A stretch of DNA of 48,026 bases from Pseudomonas sp. 7P_10.2_Bac1 (GCF_025465935.1 NZ_JANLNV010000083.1:1-48026), one strand, 5' to 3'; positions 31,272-40,461 are shown, numbered from the stretch's first letter. The notes: generated by a model from the sequence alone, not told the origin. Numbers and translations are program-made.

Positions 31272-34145
31272 TTATTGGCAAGCTTCGCAATCCGGCTCGT
31301 CAATCGCGCAGGCTTTTGGCACGGGGGCCGGGCCAGCTGGCGCTGCTGCTACGTCTTCACTGTTTTTACCGCTCGATACTGCGTTGAGCTTGCCTGTGTT
31401 GACGGTGGACTTCTCGGTGCTGGTCGCTGCCAGGGCACGGAGGTAGTAGGTGGTTTTCAGACCACGGTACCAGGCCATGCGGTAGGTAACGTCCAGTTTC
31501 TTGCCCGAAGCGCCGGCGATGTACAGGTTCAGCGACTGGGCCTGGTCGATCCACTTCTGACGACGGCTGGCCGCGTCAACGATCCACTTGGTGTCAACTT
31601 CAAACGCAGTGGCATACAGCTCTTTGAGCTCTTGCGGGATACGTTCGATCTGTTGCACGGAACCGTCGTAGTACTTCAGGTCGTTGATCATGACCGAGTC
31701 CCACAGACCGCGAGCTTTCAGGTCGCGAACCAGGTACGGGTTGATCACGGTGAATTCGCCCGACAGGTTGGATTTCACGTACAGGTTTTGATAGGTCGGT
31801 TCGATCGACTGCGATACGCCGGTGATGTTGGCGATGGTCGCGGTCGGTGCGATGGCCATGATGTTGGAGTTACGAATGCCTTTTTGTACACGGGCACGAA
31901 CCGGTGCCCAGTCCAGGGATTCGTTCAGGTCAACGTCGATGTACTGCTGGCCACGCTGTTCGATCAGGATCTGTTGCGAATCCAGCGGCAGGATGCCTTT
32001 GGACCACAGCGAACCCTGGAACGTCTCGTAAGCGCCACGCTCGTCGGCCAGGTCGCAGGATGCCTGGATCGCGTAGTAGCTGACTGCTTCCATCGATTTG
32101 TCGGCAAACTCAACGGCTGCTTGCGAGGCATAAGGGATGTGCTGCAGGTACAGCGCGTCCTGGAAGCCCATGATCCCCAGGCCCACTGGACGGTGCTTGA
32201 AGTTCGAGTTGCGCGCTTGCGGCACCGAGTAGTAGTTGATGTCGATCACGTTGTCGAGCATGCGCACGGCCACGTCGATGGTGCGCTTGAGCTTGGCGGT
32301 GTCCAGCTTGCCGTCCACGATGTGGTTAGGCAGGTTGATCGAACCCAGGTTGCAGACCGCGATCTCGTCCTTGTTGGTGTTCAAGGTGATCTCGGTGCAC
32401 AGGTTGGAGCTGTGAACCACGCCCACGTGTTGCTGCGGGCTACGCAGGTTGCACGGGTCTTTGAAGGTCAGCCATGGGTGGCCGGTTTCAAACAGCATGG
32501 ACAGCATTTTGCGCCACAGGTCTTTGGCCTGGATGGTCTTGAACAGCTTGACCTTGCCTGGGTACTCGGTCAGGGCTTCGTAGTACTCGTAGCGCTCTTC
32601 GAAGGCCTTGCCGGTCAGGTCGTGCAGGTCCGGGACTTCGGACGGCGAGAACAAGGTCCACTTGCCGTCATCGAAGACACGCTTCATGAACAGGTCAGGG
32701 ATCCAGTTGGCGGTGTTCATGTCGTGGGTACGACGACGATCGTCACCGGTGTTTTTACGCAGCTCGATGAACTCTTCAATGTCCATGTGCCAGGTTTCCA
32801 GGTAAGCACACACAGCGCCTTTGCGCTTGCCACCCTGGTTAACGGCTACGGCGGTGTCGTTCACAACCTTGAGGAACGGGACCACGCCCTGGGATTTGCC
32901 GTTGGTGCCTTTGATCCACGAACCCAATGCGCGCACAGGGGTCCAGTCGTTGCCCAGGCCACCGGCGAATTTGGACAGCATGGCGTTGTCGTGGATCGCG
33001 TGGTAGATACCCGACAGGTCGTCCGGCACGGTGGTCAGGTAGCAGCTGGACAGCTGTGGACGCTGAGTACCGGCGTTGAACAGGGTCGGGGTCGACGACA
33101 TGTAGTCGAAGGACGACAGCAAGTTGTAGAACTCGATGGCGCGGTCTTCTTTTTGCTTTTCTTCGATCGCCAGGCCCATGGCCACGCGCATGAAGAAGAT
33201 CTGCGGCAGTTCGAAGCGTACGCCGTCCTTGTGGATGAAGTAGCGGTCGTACAGGGTCTGCAGGCCCAGGTAGGTGAACTGCTGGTCACGCTCGTGGTTG
33301 ATCGCCTTGCCCAGTTTTTCCAGGTCAAAGTTGGCCAAAGCCGGGTCCAGCAGGTCGAACTCGATACCCTTGGCGATGTAAGCCGGCAGCGCCTTTGCGT
33401 ACAGGTCGGCCATTTCGTGGTGGGTCGCGCTTTCGGCAACGTTCAGGAAGCCCAGGCCTTCACCGCGCAGGGTGTCCATCAGCAGGCGGGCGGTCACGAA
33501 CGAGTAGTTGGGCTCACGCTCAACCAGGGTACGGGCGGTCATCACCAGGGCGGTGTTTACGTCGCTCAGGGCCACGCCGTCGTACAGGTTTTTCAGGGTT
33601 TCGCGCTGGATCAGCTCGCCGTCGACTTCTTCCAGGCCTTCACAGGCTTCGGTGACGATGGTGTTGAGGCGGGCCATGTCCAGCGGTGCGAAGGTACCGT
33701 CGGCGCGGGTGATGCGGATGGTCGGGTGCGCGACCACAGTGCTCTCGGCCGGAGCGCGGGTAGCGCGTTCCTTGGCACGTGAGTCGCGGTAGATCACGTA
33801 GTCACGCGCCACTTTTTGCTCGCCGGCGCGCATCAGTGCCAGTTCAACCTGGTCCTGGATTTCTTCGATGTGGATGGTGCCACCCGATGGCATGCGGCGC
33901 TTGAAGGTCGCAGTGACTTGCTCGGTCAGGCGCGCAACGGTGTCGTGGATGCGTGACGAGGCAGCTGCATTGCCACCTTCAACTGCGAGAAACGCTTTGG
34001 TGATGGCGACAGTGATCTTGTCGTCGGTGTAAGGAACCACGGTTCCGTTACGTTTGATCACGCGCAATTGGCCTGGCGCGGTCGCAGACAGATCCAGATT
34101 TGAATCGGAACCCTGCGAGTTCTCGCGAGCTGTGTCGGTTTGCAT
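31272..34145 (-). CDS. nrdA: Class Ia ribonucleotide reductase large subunit
   Basis: 957 residues from the ATG at 34145 (MQTDTARENSQGSDSNLDLS) with GTGGAG upstream. It reduces ribonucleoside diphosphates to deoxy forms with the radical from NrdB. Two ATP-cone domains are visible, at about 26-121 (VIKRNGTVVPYTDDKI) and 141-226 (ITRADGTFAPLDMARLNTIV), as in P. aeruginosa NrdA. The catalytic set includes SSCYL, NLCTEI and CNLGSINL, and the C-terminal Cys pair is in DCEACQ. No nrdB is in the window: the region downstream is a terminator, tandem repeats and codB. Confidence 0.95.
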   Translation of the reverse strand: MQTDTARENSQGSDSNLDLSATAPGQLRVIKRNGTVVPYTDDKITVAITKAFLAVEGGNAAASSRIHDTVARLTEQVTATFKRRMPSGGTIHIEEIQDQVELALMRAGEQKVARDYVIYRDSRAKERATRAPAESTVVAHPTIRITRADGTFAPLDMARLNTIVTEACEGLEEVDGELIQRETLKNLYDGVALSDVNTALVMTARTLVEREPNYSFVTARLLMDTLRGEGLGFLNVAESATHHEMADLYAKALPAYIAKGIEFDLLDPALANFDLEKLGKAINHERDQQFTYLGLQTLYDRYFIHKDGVRFELPQIFFMRVAMGLAIEEKQKEDRAIEFYNLLSSFDYMSSTPTLFNAGTQRPQLSSCYLTTVPDDLSGIYHAIHDNAMLSKFAGGLGNDWTPVRALGSWIKGTNGKSQGVVPFLKVVNDTAVAVNQGGKRKGAVCAYLETWHMDIEEFIELRKNTGDDRRRTHDMNTANWIPDLFMKRVFDDGKWTLFSPSEVPDLHDLTGKAFEERYEYYEALTEYPGKVKLFKTIQAKDLWRKMLSMLFETGHPWLTFKDPCNLRSPQQHVGVVHSSNLCTEITLNTNKDEIAVCNLGSINLPNHIVDGKLDTAKLKRTIDVAVRMLDNVIDINYYSVPQARNSNFKHRPVGLGIMGFQDALYLQHIPYASQAAVEFADKSMEAVSYYAIQASCDLADERGAYETFQGSLWSKGILPLDSQQILIEQRGQQYIDVDLNESLDWAPVRARVQKGIRNSNIMAIAPTATIANITGVSQSIEPTYQNLYVKSNLSGEFTVINPYLVRDLKARGLWDSVMINDLKYYDGSVQQIERIPQELKELYATAFEVDTKWIVDAASRRQKWIDQAQSLNLYIAGASGKKLDVTYRMAWYRGLKTTYYLRALAATSTEKSTVNTGKLNAVSSGKNSEDVAAAPAGPAPVPKACAIDEPDCEACQ

Positions 34146-34177
34146 GGGGGGGTGTCTCCACATTCTCTATGTTTATT

Positions 34178-34198
34178 TGGGCGCTTTTTGGGCGCCCA
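34178..34198. promoter_or_regulatory. Hairpin in the nrdA leader near the start
   Basis: TGGGCGC and GCGCCCA form a 7-bp stem with a short T-rich loop (34178-34198), 33 bases before the nrdA ATG in the mRNA. It could affect translation or mRNA stability. The rest of 34146-34841 (696 bp) holds no other gene that I can support. Confidence 0.45.
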
Positions 34199-34505
34199 CC
34201 GTTCCGTCCTGAAGCACTACAACCGATCATGAACCGGGCATAACAACTTCGGGACGTACAGAAAGGGGGGTTAAGCCGCTTCCGTGCCGAAGTCTTGGTC
34301 TGCGCGTGCAGCCTCAAACCGTATTCCTCGAGGGTGACAGTATTTTTACTGCAACACCCGGGCCGCTTTCCTGCTGTGGTGCTGGAAAACTGCTGCCATC
34401 CGCATGAGCGGTTTGGACTTTGAAAACTGCGTTTTGTTTAACCCAACGGGCGCGAGAAAAGGGCTTGAAATTCTCGTCTGAGTTGTGTTGGGTTTTTGGC
34501 CTCAA

Positions 34506-34521
34506 ACCCTATATGTAGGGC
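34506..34521. promoter_or_regulatory. Candidate NrdR box 1
   Basis: ACCCTATATGTAGGGC has the CTATATGTAG core of the NrdR box (consensus acaCwATATaTwGtgt as remembered). It lies about 360 bp upstream of nrdA. Confidence 0.55.
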
Positions 34522-34536
34522 TTTTTGGCGGAATTG

Positions 34537-34552
34537 ATACAAGATATGCGTT
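34537..34552. promoter_or_regulatory. Candidate NrdR box 2
   Basis: ATACAAGATATGCGTT is a weaker match (about 10 of 16), but it lies exactly 31 bp from box 1, three helical turns, the usual spacing of NrdR box pairs. Confidence 0.45.
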
Positions 34553-34578
34553 TTAATGACAGCGTGCAATGCACGACC

Positions 34579-34587
34579 TGTGGATAA
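34579..34587. promoter_or_regulatory. DnaA box
   Basis: TGTGGATAA is a perfect DnaA box (TTATCCACA on the other strand), 27 bp beyond NrdR box 2. DnaA regulation of nrd genes is known in E. coli; here it is a suggestion from position. Confidence 0.55.
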
Positions 34588-34841
34588 GTCTGTGCGTAAA
34601 GTGTGTATGAAGGGTTGATAAACGACGTAGGCCGCATAGACGCTGGATTGCACCGCTTGTCACCGAATTTTGCAGGATCAAATCGTACCGTCAGAATTTT
34701 GAGGGCGCGAACCCTACCACAAAAAATCGCCCTCTCCGAACGCATTTTCAGGCGGATGCAAAGATCATAAAGGTCAAGTGGAAATTGCTTGGAAGAGGGG
34801 CCGAAAAGGTCGTGGCAGACCTTTCCGGCAACCGCGCGGAG

Positions 34842-37133
34842 TTACAGCAGTTCGAAGCTGTTTTGTTGCACGTTTTGCGAGTCGAGGCCGATTTGCACGT
34901 CGAATTCGCCCGGCTCGGCGGCGTACTTCAACTGCGCGTTGTAGAACTTCAAGTCATCTTCGTTGATCTTGAACTGCACGACTTTCTGCTCGCCCGCCTT
35001 GAGCATGATTTTCTGGAAGTTCTTCAACTCCTTGACCGGGCGACTCATGGAAGCCGTGACGTCGCGCAGGTACAGCTGCACCACGGTTTCGCCATCACGC
35101 TTGCCGGTGTTCTTGACCGTGACGCTGGCAGTGAGCGTGTCGCCCGGTTTCAAGGTCTTGGCCGAGAGGCTTACCGGCGAGACGCTGAAGTCGGTGTAGC
35201 TCAAGCCATAGCCGAACGGGTACAGCGGCGAGTTTTCGGCATCGAAATACTGCGAGGTGTAATTACCCGGCTTGCCCGGCGTGAAGGGGCGGCCAATGCT
35301 CAGGTGGCTGTAGTAGCTGGGAATCTGACCTACCGAGCGTGGGAAGGTGATCGGCAGCTTGCCGGACGGGTTGTAGTCACCCAGCAGCACGTCCGCAATC
35401 GCGTTGCCGCCCTCGGTACCGCTGAACCAGGTTTCCAGCACGGCATCGGCATGCGCTTGTTCCTGCTCGATCGACAGCGGGCGGCCGTTCATCAGCACCA
35501 GCACCAAGGGCTTGCCGGTGGTTTTGAGCGCGGTAATCAGCGCGCGCTGGCTCTCTGGAATATCCAGTGAGGTGCGACTCGATGACTCATGCGACATCCC
35601 GCGCGACTCACCCACCACGGCCACCACTACGTCCGATTGCGCGGCGACCTTGAGCGCTTCGTCAATCATCTCTTGAGGCGAGCGCGGGTCGTTGATCACG
35701 TCGACGTCACCGGTATTGATCTGGTTCAGGTAGTCGGCAATTTTTTGATCGCCCGTGATATTGGCGCCACGGGCATAGGTAACCGAACCTTGCGGGCCGA
35801 GGGCCTTTTGCAGGCCTTCATACACGGTCACTGATTGCGCTGGCACCCCGGCACCGGACCAACTGCCCAGCATGTCGACCTTGGAGTTGGCCAATGGGCC
35901 GACCAGAGCAATACGTGTCTGCTTTCCAAGCGGCAGGATCTGGTTCTGATTTTTCAGCAACACCAGGCTCTTGCGCGCCACGTCGCGGGCTTCCTGGCGA
36001 TGCAGGCGGCTTTCGGCGTTGGTGTCGGCCGGGTCATCCTCGGCTTTACCAATGCGCAGATAAGGATCGGCGAACAGACCCATATCGTATTTGGCGCCGA
36101 GCACTTCACGCACAGCATTGTCCAGATCGCTCTGCGGCACTTCGCCCGACTTCAGCAGGCCCGGTAACTCTTCGCCATAGGCTTTGTCGTTCATGCTCAT
36201 GTCGATACCGGCCTTGATCGCCAGCTTGGCGGCCTCGCGGCTGTCCTTGGCAACGCCGTGCTTGATCAGTTCCAGAATCGCGCCATGGTCGCTGATCGCC
36301 ACGCCTTTAAAGCCCCAGTCCTTGCGCAGCAGGTCTTGCATCAGCCAGGTGTTGGCGGTGGCCGGGACGCCGTTGATCGAGTTCAGGGCAACCATCACGC
36401 CGCCAGCCCCAGCCTTGATTGCGGCATGGTAGGGCGGCAGGTAATCCTGGAACATGCGGGTCGGACTCATGTCGACGATGTTGTAGTCTCGTCCACCTTC
36501 CACAGCGCCATACAGGGCGAAGTGCTTGACGCTGGCCATGATGTTGCCGGGCAGGGCCGGGGAGACGCCCTGGTAGGCTTTGACCATGACGCTGGCGATG
36601 CGCGACACCAGATAGGTGTCTTCGCCAAACCCTTCCGAGGTCCGGCCCCAGCGCGGGTCGCGGGCAATGTCGACCATCGGCGCAAAGGTCATGTCGATGC
36701 CGTCGGCGCTGGCTTCCTGGGCTGAAACACGCCCGCTCAGGGCGATGGCGTCCATGTCCCAGCTGGCCGCCAGGCCCAGGCTGATCGGGAAAATAGTGCG
36801 ATGGCCGTGGATGACGTCGTACGCAAAAAACATCGGGATCTTCAGGCGGCTGCGCATGGCGGCGTCTTGCATGGGCCGGTTTTCGTCACGGGTCACCGAG
36901 TTGAAGGTACCGCCGATGTGCCCGGCGGCGATTTCCTTGCGAATCAATTCTCGCGGCATATCCGTAGCGATGCTGATGAGGCGCAACTGGCCGATTTTTT
37001 CGGCTTCGGTCATCTGCTTCATCAGATCAGCGACAAACACGTCTTTGGGCGGGAGTGGAGTGGCCGGGGCTTGGGCCCACACCGACTGACTGACCAGGCC
37101 GATTGCGATGCCCAGCACACACATCTTTCTCAT
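34842..37133 (-). CDS. bglX: Periplasmic beta-glucosidase BglX (GH3)
   Basis: 763 residues, close to E. coli BglX (765). It has a signal peptide MRKMCVLGIAIGLVSQSVWA with cleavage after A20. The GH3 N domain has KHFALYG (K203-H204), the nucleophile D282 in AISDHGA, and the (alpha/beta)6 domain around VAVVGESRG. A C-terminal fibronectin type III-like domain begins near 650 (TLTASVTVKNTGKRDGETVV). It hydrolyses beta-glucosides in the periplasm. It is the only gene here on this strand; lemA lies divergent 264 bp away. Confidence 0.93.
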   Translation of the reverse strand: MRKMCVLGIAIGLVSQSVWAQAPATPLPPKDVFVADLMKQMTEAEKIGQLRLISIATDMPRELIRKEIAAGHIGGTFNSVTRDENRPMQDAAMRSRLKIPMFFAYDVIHGHRTIFPISLGLAASWDMDAIALSGRVSAQEASADGIDMTFAPMVDIARDPRWGRTSEGFGEDTYLVSRIASVMVKAYQGVSPALPGNIMASVKHFALYGAVEGGRDYNIVDMSPTRMFQDYLPPYHAAIKAGAGGVMVALNSINGVPATANTWLMQDLLRKDWGFKGVAISDHGAILELIKHGVAKDSREAAKLAIKAGIDMSMNDKAYGEELPGLLKSGEVPQSDLDNAVREVLGAKYDMGLFADPYLRIGKAEDDPADTNAESRLHRQEARDVARKSLVLLKNQNQILPLGKQTRIALVGPLANSKVDMLGSWSGAGVPAQSVTVYEGLQKALGPQGSVTYARGANITGDQKIADYLNQINTGDVDVINDPRSPQEMIDEALKVAAQSDVVVAVVGESRGMSHESSSRTSLDIPESQRALITALKTTGKPLVLVLMNGRPLSIEQEQAHADAVLETWFSGTEGGNAIADVLLGDYNPSGKLPITFPRSVGQIPSYYSHLSIGRPFTPGKPGNYTSQYFDAENSPLYPFGYGLSYTDFSVSPVSLSAKTLKPGDTLTASVTVKNTGKRDGETVVQLYLRDVTASMSRPVKELKNFQKIMLKAGEQKVVQFKINEDDLKFYNAQLKYAAEPGEFDVQIGLDSQNVQQNSFELL

Positions 37134-37397
37134 GAGATTCTTCTACGCGGCCGCTTGGTTAAAGCGAAGGGAGGCCCGCGCTTTCGAAGCGATGTTATTC
37201 GGGGAAATGCGCATGAACTACTTAACTTAAGGAAATATCCTATCGTTAAAGTGAGTATTCCTGCGCAGGATGCAGTCTTTTAGCTGATTCGCCGGGTGCA
37301 ATCCAGTGGTGCCGGGTGATATTCGATGGCGATGCAGAGGTTTCATCCTGACGGCGAGCCAATCAACGCAATGGAATTAACAGGGAGTCAAAGACGC

Positions 37398-38006
37398 ATG
37401 CACTTACAGAATGCAAGATGGGTGGGTTGGAAAGTCGTCGCACTGCTGGCCCTCAGCAGTGTGCTGGCCGGTTGCGGGATCAATACCATCCCGACACTCG
37501 ATGAGCAGGTCAAGGCGGCATGGTCGCAAGTGCAGAACCAGTACCAGCGGCGTGCGGACTTGATCCCCAACCTGGTAGAAACGGTCAAGGGCGCGGCCAA
37601 GCAAGAGCAGGCGACCCTGACAGCGGTCATCGAAGCGCGGGCCAAGGCGACCTCGATTCAAGTGGATGCCAGCACCCTGGACAACCCGGAAAAGCTCAAG
37701 CAGTTTCAAGACGCGCAAAACCAGCTGACCGGCGCCTTGAGCCGTTTGATGGTGGTGTCTGAGCGGTATCCGGACCTTAAGTCCAACCAGAACTTTCTGT
37801 CGTTGCAGTCGCAACTGGAAGGCACCGAAAACCGCATCAGCGTGGCCCGTCGCGACTTTATTCTCGCGGTTGAACGCTACAACACCGAAATTCGCACCTT
37901 CCCCGGTCGCCTGTGGCACGCGGTGATGTACAGCGACTTGCCGGTGCGTGCGACCTTCGAGGCCACTACTCCGGGCGCCGATACAGCCCCTGAGGTGAAG
38001 TTCTAA
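37398..38006 (+). CDS. LemA family protein
   Basis: 202 residues from the ATG at 37398 with GGGAG upstream. The N terminus MHLQNARWVGWKVVALLALS is followed by SVLAGC, a lipobox with Cys26, so it may be a lipoprotein or TM-anchored. The LemA helical domain follows (GINTIPTLDEQVKAAWSQVQ, RRADLIPNLVETVKGAAKQE, SRLMVVSERYPDLKSN). It is first in a set with two TPM-domain genes, an arrangement found in many bacteria. The molecular role of LemA is not established. Confidence 0.88.
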   Translation: MHLQNARWVGWKVVALLALSSVLAGCGINTIPTLDEQVKAAWSQVQNQYQRRADLIPNLVETVKGAAKQEQATLTAVIEARAKATSIQVDASTLDNPEKLKQFQDAQNQLTGALSRLMVVSERYPDLKSNQNFLSLQSQLEGTENRISVARRDFILAVERYNTEIRTFPGRLWHAVMYSDLPVRATFEATTPGADTAPEVKF

Positions 38007-38024
38007 CGGTTTGTTACCTACTGT

Positions 38025-38093
38025 TGGAGCGAGCTTGCCTCGCGATCTTTTGCTTTTAAAGATCAAAAGATCGCGAGGCAAGCTCGCTCCTAC
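38025..38093. repeat. REP-like inverted pair between lemA and the TPM gene
   Basis: TGGAGCGAGCTTGCCTCGCG into a GATCTTTT hairpin and back as CGCGAGGCAAGCTCGCTCC: a near-perfect pair of the main family, inside what looks like a lemA-TPM-TPM transcription unit. Confidence 0.85.
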
Positions 38094-38119
38094 CGTATCA
38101 ATAAACACACGAGGTACTG

Positions 38120-38863
38120 ATGCGCGTATCCAAGCTGGCCGTTGGCCTGCTGTTGTGTCTATTAATAGCCACAGCACAGGCGCTGACCTTTCCTACACTC
38201 AGTGGGCGAGTGGTAGACGAGGGGCAGATGCTCGATTCCGCCACCCGCCAACAACTCACTCAAACCCTGCAAGCCCACGAAAAAGCCACCGGCGAACAAG
38301 TGGTGGTGGTCACCGTGCCGGACCTGCAAGGCGTGCCTATTGAAGACTACGGTTACCAACTGGGCCGCGCCTGGGGCATTGGCAAAAAGGATGAAAACAA
38401 CGGTGCGTTGCTGATCGTCGCCCGTGATGACCGTAAACTGCGGATCGAAGTCGGCTACGGCCTGGAAGACCGTCTGACGGACGCGCAAGCCTCGGTCATC
38501 ATCAACCAGATCATCACCCCGGCGTTTAAAGCCGGCCATTTCAGCCAGGGCATCAGCGACGGCACTGCCGCCATGCTGCAGGTGCTGGGCGGTACGCCGC
38601 TGGCCGAACCGGCTTACACCAGCGGGCAGGGCGAGGGCGATGACTTCATGGCCGAACACCCCGGCGTAGTGCTGCTGTTGTTTGTACTGTTCGTGGTGGT
38701 GGTCGCGGCCTGCCAGTTCTACGGTTTTTGCAACTCGGGCGGCGGCGGTGGCTCACGTTCCGGTGGTTTTGGCGGCGGTGGTTTTGGACGTGGCGGTGGC
38801 GGCGGTGGTTTTCGCGGAGGCGGCGGCAGTTTTGGTGGCGGCGGCGCTTCGGGCGGCTGGTAA
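38120..38863 (+). CDS. TPM-domain protein, YgcG family
   Basis: 247 residues with signal peptide MRVSKLAVGLLLCLLIATAQA. The TPM (TLP18.3/Psb32/MOLO-1) domain spans about 25-150 (GRVVDEGQMLDSATRQQLTQ, GVPIEDYGYQLGRAWGIGKK, IEVGYGLEDRLTD). One TM helix (about 178-197) and a very Gly-rich C tail follow, a YgcG hallmark. Domain orientation suggests a periplasmic TPM domain. Function is unclear; it is the second gene of the lemA set. Confidence 0.88.
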   Translation: MRVSKLAVGLLLCLLIATAQALTFPTLSGRVVDEGQMLDSATRQQLTQTLQAHEKATGEQVVVVTVPDLQGVPIEDYGYQLGRAWGIGKKDENNGALLIVARDDRKLRIEVGYGLEDRLTDAQASVIINQIITPAFKAGHFSQGISDGTAAMLQVLGGTPLAEPAYTSGQGEGDDFMAEHPGVVLLLFVLFVVVVAACQFYGFCNSGGGGGSRSGGFGGGGFGRGGGGGGFRGGGGSFGGGGASGGW

Positions 38864-38890
38864 TTCATTTTTAAACGGGCATCGACACTT

Positions 38891-39505
38891 ATGGCTTTAC
38901 TCACGCAAGAGCAAAAACGGCAGGTTGAAGAGGCCGTGACCCGCGCTGAACAGCGTACCGACGCCGAAATCGTCACGGTCCTGGCGCCGCGCGCCGACGA
39001 TTACAGCTACATCCCTTTACTTTGGGCCAGCTTGATCGCCCTGGTGGTACCGGCGCTGGTGCACTTTATAAACAGCGACATGACGATCTACACATTGCTC
39101 ATGCTGCAATGGGCCACTTTTGTATTTCTTAGTCTGATCTTCCGCATCCCGGTGCTGACCACCTTTCTGATCCCGGCCCGGGTGCGCCATTGGCGGGCCA
39201 GTAACCTGGCGCGACGTCAGTTTCTCGAACAAAAATTGCACCACACCCAAGACCGCACCGGGGTGCTGATTTTTGTCAGTGAAGCTGAGCGCTATGTCGA
39301 GATCATCGTTGACGAAGGCATCTCTCAGCGCCTGGACAACAGCGATTGGGGCAGCATCGTCAGCGACTTCGTGCGCCGCGTGGCACTGGGGCACACCGCA
39401 GAAGGCTTTATCGCCTGTATCGACGCCAGTGCTGAACTGCTCGAGAAACACGTCCCCAAAACTGGCACACGTAATCAATTGCCGAATCGGTTAGTGGTGC
39501 TGTAG
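38891..39505 (+). CDS. TPM-domain membrane protein
   Basis: 204 residues, 27 bp after the YgcG-like gene. The TPM fold is split: MALLTQEQKRQVEEAVTRAE-QRTDAEIVTV comes first, then two TM helices (about 40-60 and 70-95), then the remaining TPM part (EQKLHHTQDRTGVLIFVSEA, VEIIVDEGISQRLDNSDW). It pairs with LemA and YgcG in many genomes. Confidence 0.86.
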   Translation: MALLTQEQKRQVEEAVTRAEQRTDAEIVTVLAPRADDYSYIPLLWASLIALVVPALVHFINSDMTIYTLLMLQWATFVFLSLIFRIPVLTTFLIPARVRHWRASNLARRQFLEQKLHHTQDRTGVLIFVSEAERYVEIIVDEGISQRLDNSDWGSIVSDFVRRVALGHTAEGFIACIDASAELLEKHVPKTGTRNQLPNRLVVL

Positions 39506-39666
39506 TGAGTTGTAAGCCATAGCACCGGTCAATCAGAACACCGCCGTAAACCAATATTAATGGCGGCGATGTTTAAAAGGAGGGTGGCACTTACCGTTTT
39601 GTTTGCAGGTGCTGGTAACAATGGCAGGCGACCAACGGCCATTTAATTCGCTCGGAACTGTTATTT

Positions 39667-39718
39667 GTGACAGTAGTTAGCATCCGAGGCGGCTGCTAGA
39701 TTGAACGCTCGCTGTCAC
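39667..39718. promoter_or_regulatory. Long inverted repeat upstream of the Ig-like gene
   Basis: GTGACAG (39667-39673) and CTGTCAC (39712-39718) are 7-bp arms 38 bp apart, upstream of the ATG at 39745. The role is unknown; this is a candidate regulatory site only. Confidence 0.3.
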
Positions 39719-39744
39719 TCTAAAAACATGCGGGGCGCAAGTAA

Positions 39745-40461
39745 ATGAGCAAGCCAAAAGTAAGTAAACGCACTGCCGTTAACCTTATTACCAACGGTGA
39801 CTTTTCTGAGGGTAATAGTGGGTGGGCTTCAAATACCGGCGGCACTGTTCGGGTAGAGGGTGGGCTGTTACTTCTTTCGGCTGGCGGGCTAAACAGTGCG
39901 GTGCAAACAGTGACAGGGCTGTCAGCGAGCGAAAATTACAAACTGACATTTTCGTATAGAGTCCGGCGTAAAGGAAACAACGACGGTTATGTTTCGGTCA
40001 ATGGGAAAAACATCGATAACCTGGAAACTGTTTCTGAAGGTGAGACGTTCGCCAACAGTGTCGATCATCTTGTGACGGGTGTTACCAAGGTAGATTTACT
40101 TTTTATTACTGAAGCGCGTGCAGTGACGATTGATAACGTTGTTCTCGAAGCCGTTGTCAAAACCTCCTATTTGACAGTGTCGGCCGAAACAGTCGAGCAC
40201 GATCAAACCATACAATGCACGCTTCAGGCATATAGTCCAACGGGCGAACCACAGGGTAAAACGCCGGTAACCTGGACGAGTAACGGATCAATTTCAATCA
40301 CCTCTTCAAGCAGCCTTACAGACGATCAGGGGAAGGCCACTTGCGTTGTCGCCAGTGATATTTCTCTTCCTGGGCAGGAAGGGCAAGGCACTATTTATGT
40401 GAAGATTGTGGATGACAACTTAACATCGCCTTATCTCACGTTTAAACAACAGGGTAAATGA
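39745..40461 (+). CDS. Ig-like / carbohydrate-binding domain protein of lower GC
   Basis: 238 residues (MSKPKVSKRTAVNLITNGDF). An N-terminal beta-sandwich (about 10-135) begins NLITNGDFSEGNSGWAS, as in carbohydrate-binding modules of the CBM4/9/22 group. A C-terminal Ig-like Big_1 domain follows (about 140-235, LQAYSPTGEPQGKTPVTWTS, DDQGKATCVVAS). No signal peptide is visible. Base composition is near 50% GC by eye, clearly below its neighbours, which suggests transfer. It runs towards the large toxin-like gene and ends 68 bp from its end. Confidence 0.7.
   Translation: MSKPKVSKRTAVNLITNGDFSEGNSGWASNTGGTVRVEGGLLLLSAGGLNSAVQTVTGLSASENYKLTFSYRVRRKGNNDGYVSVNGKNIDNLETVSEGETFANSVDHLVTGVTKVDLLFITEARAVTIDNVVLEAVVKTSYLTVSAETVEHDQTIQCTLQAYSPTGEPQGKTPVTWTSNGSISITSSSSLTDDQGKATCVVASDISLPGQEGQGTIYVKIVDDNLTSPYLTFKQQGK

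Noticed and set aside
31275..33782. 835-residue open frame on the plus strand opposite nrdA
   Set aside because: It is antisense to a highly conserved gene, has biased composition and no recognisable domain; long antisense frames are common in high-GC DNA.
39541..39566. Terminator after the second TPM gene
   Set aside because: CCGCC and GGCGG arms are short with a large AT loop and no T tract.
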